NCBI GenBank assembly: GCA_015039465.1
Contig: MU130237.1
Location: 186,001-250,000 of the forward strand
Reading direction: 5' to 3'
Source: Phlegmacium glaucopus
Taxonomy: Eukaryota > Basidiomycota > Agaricomycetes > Agaricales > Cortinariaceae
DNA: 64,000 nt
Every line of letters begins with the position of its first letter. Position 1 is the first letter of the stretch. Shown here one piece after another: positions 36,771 through 47,263 of this stretch. Made by a program: the position numbers and the translations under genes. The notes beneath the pieces are model-generated. The model made no database searches. It had not been told where the DNA came from and was given only the letters and a program-made list of their open reading frames with translations.

Positions 36771-39700
36771 ATCTTCTGTCCTATAAATTCCCCAGAGTAC
36801 AAGCTTCCTTCACAACTTGATTGTCTCTTTAATCTTGTCAATCAGAGCTTGGAGTCTAGCAACTTCATCTTGCGCCAAAGTTGAATCTTTCTCAAATATA
36901 ATTGCCTCTGTCAACGCTGGGAATGTGGTAGCACCGTAACCTATATCCAATTCAGCAAAAGACGAGGCACTAGAATGAGGTCACGAACCTAACCACTTTC
37001 CAGGAGCAACTGCCAAATGCTTATACCATTCCCGATCTTTGATTCCCTCTGTGGAGATAAATCCTCGTTCAAAAGCAGAACTCTTCGCATTCAAAGTTTG
37101 AATACGTTTGACGAGCTTTCTTAAATGATGTATCGTTTTACCATGATGCGGGAATTCGATATTCGACCTTGTATCAAATCCGGCATGGAAAGCAATACCT
37201 GAAATCATGGCGCCCTCCTCCTGGCCTTCAACGGTCATACGCGACTTCTTTCGGTGAGGGCAAGAACATTTTCGACCAAACAGCTTCAAGATGTGACAGT
37301 ACACCTTCTTTAAAAATTTCTTGTGCTTTTTCAGGCTCTTGATCACCTTTCGGAGGTCCCTCTCAGCCTTTCGCCTCTCTTCATCAAGCGCAATGCTAGC
37401 TTTTTGAAGAGCGTGGATAGAATTCCTCAAAGAGCTGAACTCGACAACAATCAAGTTCTCGGTAGCGATGGCTTCAACACTGATGAAACCGACGTTAACG
37501 CTGGAAACTCGGTCACGAAGATGGAGATTTACTTGTTAAGGTACGATTCAAGTTCGTAGGCGTAATGAGTCGTGTTGAATGGAAGAATAGGTGCACTGGA
37601 AAGCCGCAGAGCTTGCAAACCCAGATGTTTTGCAACAGAGACCTGACAAGAGATGTGAGTACGAAAAGCATCACTACCAATACACCAGACATACGTGGCG
37701 GAAGAAGCCTGGGTCACCATATAATTCCTGCCATCTTTCGGAGTCAAAGACGGAGTGGTAATGATACACAGGATCATGAGTGGTGGCACCGAATCCGCCA
37801 TCAGTACTTGGTATCTAAAGTAACCAAAACCATGATATCAGATCAGGTTTGGCCGCACGAAAAAAACTCACCCCATTCCTCTGCACAAAAACAGTATAAT
37901 CACTTCCGGAGCCAAGAGGAGAGACACCTATGTTGTCCCCTTGTGCAAACTCCATGGCGCGGATGGCTTTAGCTTCTGCCTTCATGGACACATTGGTACA
38001 ACCCATTAAACCAAACAACTTCCCGCTATCGTTGGTAGCATCCCACAACGTGCGACCCTTGTCAGTTGGATGAGGAAGTTCCTCTGCAGTGTCACGAATG
38101 AGGTGCGCCAGAAGAGGTGATGCAGATGCATGGAGGCGGGAACCCGATACCGAAGAGTCTGTAGGAGAAAATTTAGTCGACAAACCATAATACTGGGAAG
38201 TGTATACCCAGATTGAGATAAGCGATGACATGGTCATCAATCCAATCTACAAAGTCTTCACCCCATTCGGTGCTTCCTATAAGCCCGTACTTGCAAGGGT
38301 TAAGTGGAGAACTCTAGTTAAGCATAATAATAACAATGGTTTTACCTCCTCTGCGTCCCAGCTAGCGATGAGAATGGTTCTCAGTGGACGCCAACCATTT
38401 CGCAGCAGATGGCCCAACCCACGAACAACCTCATGGACAGAAGCTGTTCCACTTGAAGGATCCGTTGCTCCCATGACCTGTTCGATTTTAAGCGAATGAT
38501 AGCTACCCCAACTCGAATTGATCTTACCCAAGCTGATAATAAAGTCAGTTAACAATAGGAATGACATTGAAGAGATCCATACCATCTCTGTGATTACCAA
38601 CGATGACGACCTCATTTTTTATATATCCAGGTATAACTCCAAGTGTATTCCAGATGGGGATCACCCTGGTGTCGACTGTTAACGTTAATAGGTGATTAGC
38701 CGCCTGTAGGGACCCCAAGACATGACTAGAACTGCACCATTATTATTAAGTCTAACAAGCGCACCCTCCCAGGCGTGGCCTGCTTCTAGGGTTTTGAAAA
38801 GCGTGCTGGCATCCAACCACGAGATGGGCAAGCTCGGGATTAAGGGAATATTCGAGCCTTCAGTTCTGGTGCTGTTTTCATATGAAGGATATCCCGGAGT
38901 AGTTGGGTCGCCAGGATAAAAACTGATGTATTGTACGCTGCCGCGTTGGACAGAAGTTGGATTGCGAGCCGGACCGTGAGGGTACCTAGAGAGCGACATT
39001 AGTGGTTGAACCTAGACAAGCCAGGATTAGGCTCGTACGGTTCATAGCCATTTTCGACCGTAACTGTCCCGTCGTCTTGAGGATCTGAGTAGATAAGAAC
39101 GCCTGAAGCGCCACTTTCTGTAATGGGATTGATTTATGCATCCATATAAATGCAACCATCTCCTTCACCTTCGCCTCCTTTGATCTAACGAAAAACAGGG
39201 ACCTTTGAACAAAGTAAGGTTGCAACTTATGAGAAAAAACTCACCTTTAATCCACGGACAATACCGCCGTAGCGACACATTACAATTGAGCCTTTCAGGT
39301 CGATCTCTGAGAAACAATTAGACAAGGAAGTCAAAATGATCTCCTGAATGCGTACTAGCTGCCGCGAGTCGGTCGAAATCCTAGAATAAAACCTTCAAAT
39401 TTCATCAACCCAGGGCATAAGGCTGAATGACTTACATCTTTCGTACAATAATTTCCGTCAACCAGTTTACCAGTCACATCACCTCCTCGGCTGAGACCGT
39501 GGAAAATTGGGACCGCATCAAGGTACTTCGCAGCCTCAGGATCGGTCTCATCCCCAGTCTCGATCAAGTCAGACTCCCAGATGACAGAGCCATTCTTGTC
39601 AACGATCTGAAGGGTTCTTTCCAAAGGTGTGTTCATGACAGGGTAATAAGTATCAATCCATGCACGAGGTTCATAAGTCTTAGAGATGGAACGGGTAGCA

Positions 39701-40215
39701 TGTTGAGATTCTGGAGATCCAGCAGCAAATATAGGTAGAGTTGAAGGTGGGTGGATTCCCAGTTCTGTCTCCAAGAGTTGCAGAAAATCTTTAGCAGTAG
39801 TTAGATCACCGGGTGTCCCAGCCATGTGTGGCTTTGTAGCAAAAAGACGGGAGGCTTGAATTGCGCTGGCTTCATTGGGTACAGAACTGGCCATAAGGAA
39901 TGTCAGATGAAAGGGTTGTGCAGGAAGTGGAATAATAGACATACAGAAATGCTTTCTCGGCGTGCTTTCCAAACAAGTGTTGGGTCTTACGGTGAGAGAC
40001 AGTGTGATGCCAACCATAGAATGCGGTAGGTATGACCAAGAGTAAAAATAACTTAGCAAATGGCGAAGAACTCTTGGGAGTAGATCGATTGACTAGAGGC
40101 AAGAGTGCATTGCCATTGACCTTTTCGTTGCTCTCCATGGTGTAACCTGGGAGACCCTGAGAACTGTGGGCCGCAGTTTCAAGAACATGAAGTTATTCTT
40201 AGAGGGTTGTATACC
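36771..40215. repeat. ~3.4 kb direct duplication, copy 1 (M28 peptidase block)
   Basis: Matches 43690-47155 closely along its whole length, including introns, about 50 bp of 3' flank and about 75 bp of 5' flank, after which the two diverge. Both copies are in the same orientation, with their starts 6.9 kb apart. Confidence 0.92.
36820..40138 (-). CDS. M28 metallopeptidase, glutamate carboxypeptidase II-like, copy 1
   Basis: Type II membrane zinc peptidase related to NAALADase/PSMA and the transferrin receptor. Short cytosolic N-terminus ([20 protein letters not shown]), one membrane segment ([17 protein letters not shown]), then a PA-like apical domain (GRDVTGK-type region, [15 protein letters not shown]) containing [20 protein letters not shown]. 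The catalytic domain shows VVIVGNHRD and [20 protein letters not shown] (Zn ligands His, Asp), SWDAEE (general base and ligand Glu), [21 protein letters not shown] and [16 protein letters not shown] (final His). The dimerisation-like C-terminus ends [20 protein letters not shown] and ETIKL. It carries a Lys/Arg/Cys-rich insertion ([16 protein letters not shown]...KCSCPHRKK). More than ten introns, phases consistent where checked; appears intact. Confidence 0.87.
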
Positions 40216-41623
40216 AGCCCCCATATATGGAAAAATTGTTATGAGATCAACACCTTTTTTGTGGCGACTGCTCTGCTGCAAGAATGCCGAGCAACTGAAG
40301 GATTTAGGAACTCGACGACCCTGTTCACTGCTGGAGTTTTTTTTAACGCGTGGTCGAGAACGATTATGATCACTGAGGCGCTAACTTTGAAATGAGCGTA
40401 GTACTTTTCATGATATTGATATTTTGTGAAGTAACATGTGGGAACATATCATATTTGACTCTTTCCAGCACGACCGTCAACACCTCTTTCGTGTATTTGA
40501 ACTTTGCATGCCGATGCGAAATCGCCCACTTTTCCTTTCAGCTCAAGGCTAATGTCAAGCATGGGATCAACAGTGCTCATAAAATTATGACATCGCACGC
40601 ATTTGATGTCGCTCTGAAGTTGTCCTGCAAAGGTAGTGTGAATAATGAACCTGAGCTGCTAAGTGGGATTGTAATACGTACGTTCTCTAGTTCATTTGTG
40701 AGTTATCTGGCCTCACCAAATTTCGACAGTGTATTCTCCTTCTGCATCCACCACAGCTGTCAGTGACTCGGAGTTTGACATTTGAACTTCTGTGGGTCCT
40801 TTATTTATCCACTATTTTTTTCTGTCACAATATCCTCTCTGAATTCATTCTCATTACAGAAGTAGAATGGCGTCGTCAAGTGCATAACAGAAATCCAGAG
40901 AACAAGAACCAATGTGGCCCTGTTTGTGAGTGGAATTTCCTAATCCTAGTCATTCTATTACTCATTCTATTTCAACGTAGTGACTGCTGATAGCCTATTG
41001 CTCCGAGAGGCTCCTGAGAAATACCATTGAGGGCTCATTACCGATAATCAAAGAATATCTGACCTGCTTCTGGCTGACCATGGTATCGACATCATACATG
41101 AAGTAAGATCAATCGCTGTACATCTGTACTCCTACTGACTATTTCTTCTTTTCTTGTTAGACCTAGGGCTGCTGACCATTACCGTAACTGTCGACGATTC
41201 ATGAGGCTTGCGGCTTACGGACCGTCAACTATATGGGTACCTGATCCAGCAAGAAATTTCCACTAATGGCATGTTAAGCATGCCGTTCTGGGCTCCAGCA
41301 TCCATTTTTCAATACATGGGACCTGTGTTCACCCTTTCCTCCTGCTACAAAGGCCCTGGTACACACCGTACATCTCAACACGATCGGGATTCTCTGTGAC
41401 CATCGGCGATGGCGCGACGGCGGATTGATGGTGTCCAACGCCCGATATTTGTTTTTAAAATTAAACTCAGCTTCAACTTGGGGTACTCTTTCTGTGGCCA
41501 AAATTTTCAATTTTTATTAAATCACCATTACGAGGCCGACAGAAACCGCCCAAATGGCAGGGCAGCGATCCAGATCTTCAGGATCGGGGATGTAACCACT
41601 CAGTCAAAAGTCGTCGTCAAATG
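40216..41623. other. ~1.4 kb without a supported gene
   Basis: The flank upstream of M28 copy 1. A plus-strand frame at 40392-40766 (125 codons) is the longest open stretch but is AT-rich, hydrophobic and unlike any family I know, and no splice partners were found. Nothing else recognised. It may be debris of rearrangements that built the peptidase cluster. Confidence 0.4.
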
Positions 41624-42391
41624 TTACGTGAAACCCGATGACGACGTAGTCTCCCTGCCTGACAATGAACCATCAAGCCAGATTCTCACCCGCTCGTTTT
41701 GAACTTCCTCTAGTTCGGAAAGCTCCTCATAGTCTTCATCATCGTCATCCAGTTCACAATTGTCCCCACTTCCCTCCATAGCCTTTGCAATGGATGTGAA
41801 GTAGTGCATCTCGAGGAAGGCAGGAAGCGGAGGAGGGTAGAGCACATATGGACTGTCCCATGGGGCCTTCACTTCGACGCCCTGGAGTACGGCAGTGGCT
41901 GGATGGAAAGCAAATATTTCGCGGGTCTGCTCAAAAGGAAGTTAGAGATCGTATAAGGAGGGAAAGGGGTCTTGACTTCAGGATGAATTGCAAAGCGAAA
42001 ATTGTCGTAATCCCTATGATGCGCCAAGCACAACAAGATCCCATTCTCCAGGGAGTTGATTCGCCTGAGATCCTTCTTTGTCCGTGTGCTCGGACTCGCA
42101 AACTGACTGTCGGCGTTGGCAGGATCGGTGAAAGGATCTCTGACGAGTGCCGAAAATCCTCTGGCGTCCCACTTGACAATGACGGAGTAAGTTAAAAGGT
42201 AACAGAGAATTGCAGAGATAGGGGCTTACTAGGTCATGATAAGCGAAGTCGATGATATGTGCCCCTTCGTAACGATTAGAGTCTTCGCGGTACTTGTAGA
42301 TTGCCTGGATCCCGGCTGCCAAACAGACCGCACATCCTTTGTCTCTATAAACGAGTCTCATCTTGAAGCTTTGGCTGTCGTCCGAGGGATC
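41624..42391 (-). CDS. HNH nuclease-domain protein (5' end unresolved)
   Basis: Basidiomycete-type HNH protein. Exons splice in phase to give DPSDDSQSFKMRLVYRDKGC, AVCLAAGIQAIYKYRED, GAHIIDFAYHDL, FSALVRDPFTDPANAD, DLRRINSLENGILLCLAHHR and DYDNFRFAIHPE. The pattern CxxC...AHIIxFAxH...N(x)2-5L.L...HHxxYDxxxFxI is the HNH core: Cys pair, His, central Asn and final His. After another intron, TREIFAFHPATAVLQGVEVK, APWDSPYVLYPPPLPAFLEM and an acidic tail (CELDDDDEDYEELSELEEVQ) finish the protein. A further 5' exon probably lies in 42455-42680 (a frame reading VEGGEIMFRHLLMFSNFQS), joinable by a donor at the QS codon; this is uncertain. Such proteins are numerous in mushrooms and their biological role is unknown. 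Confidence 0.7.
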
Positions 42392-42680
42392 CTGCTACGA
42401 GTTAGAAATTACTAGAGGCGGGGAAAAGGTGCAATCTTGCCATGCTCGATCGTTCACTTGCTGTAGACCCTCGTTTTACTCTCTCGACTGCAGGTTTCGA
42501 AGGTGAGTCGGATCCCACAGACTGGAAGTTGGAAAACATAAGAAGGTGCCTGAACATAATCTCCCCACCCTCAACTGAAGGCACTAGAGAGAAGTCAAAA
42601 TCAGGAGCCACTGTTAGCTCAAGGAAACTTGCGGATAAGGTAGCCCCCAGCTGCAATGTTTCCCGGGGACGATCGTTCAA

Positions 42681-43689
42681 TGGGAGGGTTGATCAATGGA
42701 CTGTGCGTGTCGTCGAGTTTTTGCAGTTTGTAATCATTGGCGGTTGTAACTCGGATAACATGGTTAGTTTGAAAAAGTCGGCTATCGATCTTCGACCTTC
42801 CAGTGATGAGCCGTCTATATGGGAATGTCAACATTGCGGCACTGCTGGATGTTGTAAATTGGGCGGACGTACGAAGATTCGGGCCTATCATGGCTGGCCC
42901 CGTCAACGAGTTAGACAGGGTATAAAGCGTTATATCTTGGATGCTGGGGAACAGAGGATTGGGTACTTTGGAAAGCTGCATACAATGAAGACTCGGAGGA
43001 ATGAGGTCGATTATGCGCCACATTGCACAGCCACATTTCCATGGCCAAATTTGTCGAGTTTAAAGATAAGTTCAATGAACGACATCAACGGGCCTCAGAC
43101 TCAGACTGGTAAACGAAACAATATTCTAACCAACGTATATCTTAAGTGTTTCTCACTGACGTCTACCTTAGACAGCTCTCACTGACGTCGACAAGAGACA
43201 CAGTAAGCAGTACATAAATGAGTCGGACCAGACTCGTTATGCATTCCTTCACTCACTGTCTCTCCTAGGTAAGATCTCCCATCGTGTTTCTTCCCTTATT
43301 GCTTCGTTACCCCTTAACTCACGGTATTTCCTTTATTTCGGTGACCCACCCACCCATTCCCCTTCGTTATTACTTGTATTTTTCTACATAGACGTACCTA
43401 GCCCGAGAAAAATGCTATATTCGACTATTTGGCTGGCCTGAGAGCCGCCAAACCAGTTCTGACACGCTACCTTGCTCGCGTCTCTCACGCCCGGTCATCA
43501 TTGGTGACCAGAAACTGATGAAATTCGGAAATTATGGGGAGAGCTTGGTAATAAGTAGTTTTTATCCCTAACTTCATCACACACAATAAGGAGTCTGTAG
43601 TACATTTTCTTTGTGCAGTGCAACCGCCTTTCTCTCAGAAACAACTTTATTTCAAATCAAGATTCAGACAAATATACTCGTTAGATAAT
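42681..43689. other. ~1 kb without a supported gene
   Basis: Region between the HNH gene and M28 copy 2. Both strands have open frames (plus 42442-43185, minus 42619-43023) but neither matches a family. A short direct repeat CACTGACGTC occurs at about 43156 and 43180. The sequence ATCATTGGTGACCAGAA at about 43498 resembles the junction of an LTR with a primer-binding site, hinting at an old retroelement relic; this is weak. Confidence 0.35.
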
Positions 43690-46600
43690 ACAATCTTCCA
43701 TCCTATAAATTTCCCAGAGCACAACCTGCTTCAAGTCACAACTTGATCGTGTCTGCAATCCTGTCAATAAGAACTTGGAGTCTAGTGACTTCATTTCGCG
43801 CCAGAGTTGAACTCTTCTCAAAAATAATTGCCTCTGTTAACGCTGGGAACGTGGTAGCACCGTAACCTAAAAACGAACACAGTCCAAGTCAACAAACACA
43901 CAAAAAATAATGAGTTCGAAGCTATACGAACCTAACCACTTTCCAGGAGCAACTGCCAAATGCTTATACCATTCCCGATCTTTGATTCCCTCTGTGGAGA
44001 TGAACCCTCGTTCAAAAGCAGAACTCTTCGCATTCAGAGCTTGGATATGTTTGACAAGCTTTCTCAAATGATATATCGCTTTACCATGATGCAGCAATTC
44101 GATATTCGACCTTGCATCAAATCCGGCATGGAAAGCAATACCTGAAATCATGGCGTCCTCCTCCTGGCCTTCAACGGTCATACGCGACTTCTTTCGGTGA
44201 GGGCAAGAACATTTTCGACCAAACAGCTTCAAGATGTGACAGTACACCTTCTTTAAAAATTTCTTGTGCTTTTTCAGGCTCTTGATCACCTTTCGGAGGT
44301 CCCTCTCAGCCTTTCGCCTCTCTTCATCAAGCGCAATGCTAGCTTTTTGAAGGGCATGGATAGAATTCCTCAAAGGCTTGAGCTCGACATTGACCAAGTA
44401 CTCGGTAGCAATGGCTTCAACACTGACGACAAGGGATGTTAGCACTGAAAACTTGATCACGAAGATGATGGAGATTTACTTGTTAAGGTAAGATTCGAGT
44501 TCGTAGGCGTAATGAGTCGTGTTGAATGGAAGAATAGGTGCACTGGAAAGCCGCAGAGTTTGCAAACCCAGATGTTTTGCAACAGAGACCTGACAAGAGA
44601 TGTAAGTATGAAAAGCATCGTTACAAATACACCAGACATACGTGGCGGAAGAAGCCTGGGTCACCATATAATTCCTGCCATCTTTCGGAGTCAAAGACGG
44701 AGTGGTAATGATACACAGGATCATGAGTGGTGGCACCGAATCCGCCATTGGTACTGGGTATCTAAAACAACCAAAACCATGCTATCAGATCAGATTTGGC
44801 CGCCCGAGTGGAACTCACCCCATTCCTCTGCAAAAAGACGGTATAATCACTTCCGGAGCCAAGAGGAGAGACACCTATGTTGTCGCCCTGTGCAAGCTCT
44901 ATGGCGCGGATAGCTTTAGCTTCTGCCTTTATGGATGCATTGGCACAACCCATTAAACCAAACAACTTCCCGCTATCGTTGGTAGCATCCCACAATGTCC
45001 GACCCTTGTCAGTTGGATGAGGAAGTTCCTCTGCAGTGTCACGGATGAGGTGCGCCAGAAGAGGTGATGCAGATGCATGGAGGCGGGAACCCGATACCGA
45101 AGAGTCTGTAGGAGAAAATTTAGTCGACAAACCGTAATACAAGGAGGTACCTACCCAGATTGAGATAAGCAACGACATGGTCATCAATCCAATCTACAAA
45201 GTCTTCACCCCATTCGGTGCTTCCTATAAGCCCGTACTTGCAAGGGTTAAGTGGAGAACTCTAGTTGAGCATAATGAATATGGTTTACCTCCTCTGCGTC
45301 CCAGCTAGCGATGAGAATGGTTCTCAATGGACGCCAACCTTTTCGCAGCAGATGGCCTAACCCACGAACAACCTCATGGACAGAAGCTGTTCCACTTGAA
45401 GGATCCGTTGCTCCCATGACCTGCTCGATTGTAAGCGAGTGACAGCCACCCCAACTCGAATTGATCTTACCCAAGCTGAAAATGAAGTCAGTTGACAATG
45501 GGAATGACATTGAAATCGAAGAAGTCCATACCATCTCTGTGATTGCCAACAACGACGACTTCATTTTTTATGTATCCAGGGATAACTCCAAGTGTGTTCC
45601 AGATGGGGATCACCCTGGTGTCAACTGTTAATGTTAATAGGTAGTTAAACATCTGTTGGGACACCAAGATATATCTACAACTCCACCATTGTTATTAAGT
45701 CTAACAAGTGCGCCTTCCCAGGCATGGCCTGTTTCGAGGGTTTTGAAAAGTGTGCTGGCATCGAACCACGAAATGGGCAAACTCGGGATTAAGGGAATAT
45801 TCGAGCCTTCAGTTCTGGTGCTGTTTTCATATGAAGGGTATCCCGGAGTAGTTGGGTCGCCAGGGTAAACGCTGAGGTATTGTACGCTGCCGCGTTGGAC
45901 AGAAGTTGGATTGCGAGCCGGGCCGTGAGGGTATCTACGAGAACGGTGTTAGTGGTTGCACCCTAGACAAGCTAGTATTAGGCTCATACGGTTCATAGCC
46001 ATTTTCGACCGTAACTGTCCCGTCATCTTGAGGATCTGAGTAGATAAGAACGCCTGAAGCGCCACTTTCTGTAATAGAATTTATTTATGCGTCCCTATGA
46101 ACGCAACCATCTTATTCACCTTGGCCTCCTTTAACCTAAGAAACATTGAACAAACTAAGGATTAAACTTATATGAAAGAAAAAACCGACCTTTAAGCCAC
46201 GGAAAATACCGCCGTAGCGACACATTACGACTGAGCCTTTCAGGTCGATCTCTGCGAAACAATTAGACAAGGAGGTCAAAATGATCTCTTGAATGCGTAC
46301 TAGCTGCAGCAAGTCGGTCGAAATCCTACAGTGAAAGCTTGAAATTTGATCAACCCAGGGCATCAGGCTGAATAACTTACATCTTTCGTACAATAATTTC
46401 CGTCAACCAGTTTACCAGTCACATCACCTCCTCGGCTGAGACCGTGGAAAATTGGGACCGCATCAAGGTACTTCGCAGCCTCAGGATCGGTCTCATCCCC
46501 AGTCTCGATCAAGTCAGACTCCCAGATGACAGAGCTTCTTGTCAACGATCTGAAGAGTTCTTTCCAAAGGTGTGTTCATGACAGGGTAATAAGTGTCAAT

Positions 46601-47155
46601 CCATGCACGAGGTTCATAAGTCTTAGAGATGGAACGGGTAGCATGTTGAGATTCTGGAGATCCAGCAGCAAATATAGGTAGAGTTGAAGGTGGGTGGATT
46701 CCCAGTTCTGTCTCCAAGAGTTGCAGAAAATCTTTAGCAGTAGTTAGATCACCGGGTGTCCCAGCCATGTGTGGCTTTGTAGCAAAAAGACGGGAGGCTT
46801 GAATTGCGCTGGCTTCATTGGGTATAGAACTGGCCATAAAAAATGTCAGATGAGGGTTGTGCAGGGAGTGGAATAATAGACATACAGAAATGCTTTCTCG
46901 GCTTTCTTTCCAAACAAGTGTTGGGTCTTACGGTGAGAGACAGTGTGATGCCAACCATAGAATACGGTAGGTATGACCAAGAGTAGCAATAACTTAGCAA
47001 ATGGCGAAGAACTCTTGGGAGTAGATCGATTGACTAGAGGCAAGAGTGCATTGCCCTTGACCTTTTCGTTGCTCTCCATGGTGTAACCTGGGAGACCCTG
47101 AGAATTGTGGGGCGCACTTTCAAGGATCAGGAGGTATTTTTAGAGGGTCGTATAT
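43690..47155. repeat. ~3.4 kb direct duplication, copy 2 (M28 peptidase block)
   Basis: Second copy of the block at 36771-40215. Introns and exons align almost completely; visible differences are scattered substitutions, small intron indels and a 2-bp exonic deletion at about 46535. Confidence 0.92.
43736..47079 (-). pseudogene. M28 metallopeptidase, glutamate carboxypeptidase II-like, copy 2 (frameshifted)
   Basis: Near-identical to copy 1 from [20 protein letters not shown] to the end ADTIKL, with the same zinc-ligand motifs ([48 protein letters not shown]) and the same basic insertion. One coding difference breaks it: copy 1 reads GACAAGAATGGCTCTGTC where copy 2 reads GACAAGAAGCTCTGTC, a 2-bp loss near 46535. 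The frame shifts after LQIVDK and meets a stop a few codons later, about 160 residues in, before the catalytic domain. The remaining exons are still clean, so either the lesion is very recent or it is an assembly error. It stands head to head with copy 3, 184 bp between start codons. Confidence 0.8.
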
Positions 47156-47263
47156 CCCAGGTCTATTACTTGCAGAACACATGGACGGTAGCCGTAGCTC
47201 ACACGCTGCGGCGGGTACGGTGTTCGGACGCGACTAGTTCAACGTTCAACCGTGACGGTCATC
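47080..47263. promoter_or_regulatory. Divergent 184-bp interval between M28 copies 2 and 3
   Basis: Head-to-head start codons of two paralogous peptidases. The first ~75 bp next to copy 2 are shared with the region upstream of copy 1; the remainder is unique. Copy 1 therefore kept only part of this interval. No clear TATA box. Confidence 0.5.

Noticed and set aside
40230..40345. Possible remnant of a copy-3-like gene start upstream of M28 copy 1
   Set aside because: Only a short stretch (CTGAAGGATTTAGG) resembles the copy 3 start; too short to separate from chance.
40392..40766. Plus-strand open frame of 125 codons upstream of M28 copy 1
   Set aside because: AT-rich, no recognisable motif and no splice partners; not enough to call a gene.
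42442..43185. Plus-strand open frame of 247 codons
   Set aside because: It overlaps the probable 5' part of the HNH gene on the other strand, has no family-like motif, and its composition (scattered Trp/Cys/His without pattern) looks like an antisense shadow.
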